Assembly: GCA_012514185.1 (NCBI GenBank)
Contig: JAAZAT010000081.1
Coordinates: 1 to 64,000 of the forward strand
Direction of reading: 5' to 3'
Source of the DNA: Spirochaetales bacterium
Lineage (GTDB): Bacteria; Spirochaetota; Spirochaetia; Sphaerochaetales; Sphaerochaetaceae
DNA: 64,000 nt
Shown here: positions 63,480 through 64,000 of the stretch, one piece after another
How positions within the stretch are numbered: the first letter of the stretch is position 1
Layout of the letters: every line of letters starts with the position of its first letter
The notes under the pieces: generated by a model
What the model was told of the DNA's origin: nothing
Databases searched by the model: none
What the model saw: only the letters and a program-made list of their open reading frames with translations
Translations under genes and position numbers: made by a program

Positions 63480-64000
63480 ATGGAAAACTATTTCGCACGA
63501 CTCCTATTGACCAGCGAGCTTGATGACCCGATCTACTTTGCCAAGATCCATCAACAGATTGCCGATCTCGAGAAGCAGCGCATCGCCCATTTCAATGTCC
63601 ATGGGCCGATGAATGCCGAGTATGTCGTGCTGATGGGTGAGTTGAATATGGCGTATCTGCAAGCCCGTGACACCTCCAGCGAGTTGGAGATCGCCCAACA
63701 GATTTATCAGACCAACCAAAACCTCTATGGTGATGAAGACGAAAGAACCGTGGAGGCCTTGATCGCCTTGGGACTCTCCTACCTTGACGACGGGCAGAGC
63801 GAGATGGCACAGGGCATTGCCACCTCCCTGCTCTCCCTGAACTGGTCCGAGGAGAATGCTCCTGCGTATGACCTGTATATTGATGTACTCTGTTTCCAAG
63901 CGGATATCCAGCATGTCAAAGAGCTGTATCCGCAGGAATTGGTCATCAGGAAGCATGTCCTCTCCCTGCTTGAGGAGTTGACAGGATCTGTCTCCAGCCA
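63480..64000 (+). CDS. Partial TPR-like protein, cut by the window end
   Basis: The frame opens at ATG 63480 and runs without a stop to the end (at least 173 codons). It reads MENYFARLLLTSELDDPIYF, then has helical repeats including VVLMGELNMAYLQARDTSSELEIAQQIYQTNQNLYGDEDERTVEALIALGLSYLDDGQSEMAQGIATSLLSLNW, which fit tetratricopeptide spacing. No enzymatic motif appears in the part seen. The frame has the codon use of its neighbours, and a promoter ends six bases before the ATG, so the start is convincing. It is probably a protein-binding helical protein; the C-terminus is unknown. Confidence 0.75.
   Translation, partial: MENYFARLLLTSELDDPIYFAKIHQQIADLEKQRIAHFNVHGPMNAEYVVLMGELNMAYLQARDTSSELEIAQQIYQTNQNLYGDEDERTVEALIALGLSYLDDGQSEMAQGIATSLLSLNWSEENAPAYDLYIDVLCFQADIQHVKELYPQELVIRKHVLSLLEELTGSVSS

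Noticed and set aside
63504-63956. 150-codon open frame on the minus strand at the window end
   Set aside because: It is antisense to the plus-strand TPR-like frame at 63480, which has a convincing promoter, start codon and repeat pattern.

Overview
The window reads as chromosomal DNA of a spirochaete, most likely a Sphaerochaeta-like or other Spirochaetales species. This rests on an eubacterial V-type ATPase operon in the order E - DUF2764 - A - B - D - I - K, a TlyC/YbeY/HD-7TM/PhoH block behind uvrA and an LptD-like gene, and a mix of signal-peptide, lipoprotein and outer-membrane proteins. No database search was possible, so the genus is an inference. There is no prophage, insertion sequence, CRISPR array or rRNA; two tRNA genes are present.

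Layout. 0.1-5 kb: a small outer-membrane-type protein, a low-GC lipoprotein, a secreted metallo-beta-lactamase-fold protein, a glycerophosphodiesterase, and the scar of a deleted sugar/glycerol-phosphate ABC transporter operon beside a YesL-like gene. 5-12 kb (minus strand): gap-pgk-tpiA-secG, then flavodoxin, a parvulin-type isomerase, nusB, map and a purine phosphoribosyltransferase. 12-23.5 kb (minus): ispG-uvrA-lptD-phoH-pgpH-ybeY-tlyC, tightly overlapping, behind a promoter that carries a perfect 20-bp palindrome. 23.5-32 kb: yhcH, ogt and the seven-gene V-ATPase operon. 32-41 kb: a GIY-YIG-like/unknown gene pair, udp, rsgA-mutS2, a pentapeptide-repeat protein, a metallo-hydrolase, and a membrane protein-yggS-rluD-like run. 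41-49 kb: tRNA-Val, a PAS/GGDEF protein, an IMP dehydrogenase, a GH13 amylase divergent from its probable LacI-type regulator, and adk. 49-57 kb: upp, a TPR lipoprotein, rnhA with two chromate transporter halves, and a cobalamin-riboswitch operon (btuF-btuC-btuD plus two lipid/membrane genes). 57-64 kb: an oxidoreductase, CYTH and membrane proteins, tRNA-Met, a GH4 glycosidase, thpR, a methyltransferase and a truncated TPR-like gene.

The most striking pattern is regulatory. Eight genes that open a transcription unit and lack a Shine-Dalgarno sequence have a -10 hexamer TAnnnT ending exactly 6 (once 7) bases before the start codon. In seven of them a TTGnnn -35 box lies 16-18 bases further upstream. 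That places the transcript start on or next to the ATG, so these genes look leaderless: ogt, the GIY-YIG-like gene, the pentapeptide gene, rnhA, a six-helix membrane protein, thpR, a methyltransferase and the terminal TPR gene. Genes with a visible Shine-Dalgarno use the same promoter form (often TTGCAn or TTGnCA) with an ordinary leader. Other points of interest are a 51-residue reading frame with a good ribosome site at 48.7-48.9 kb and the transporter-operon deletion scar that keeps its promoter.
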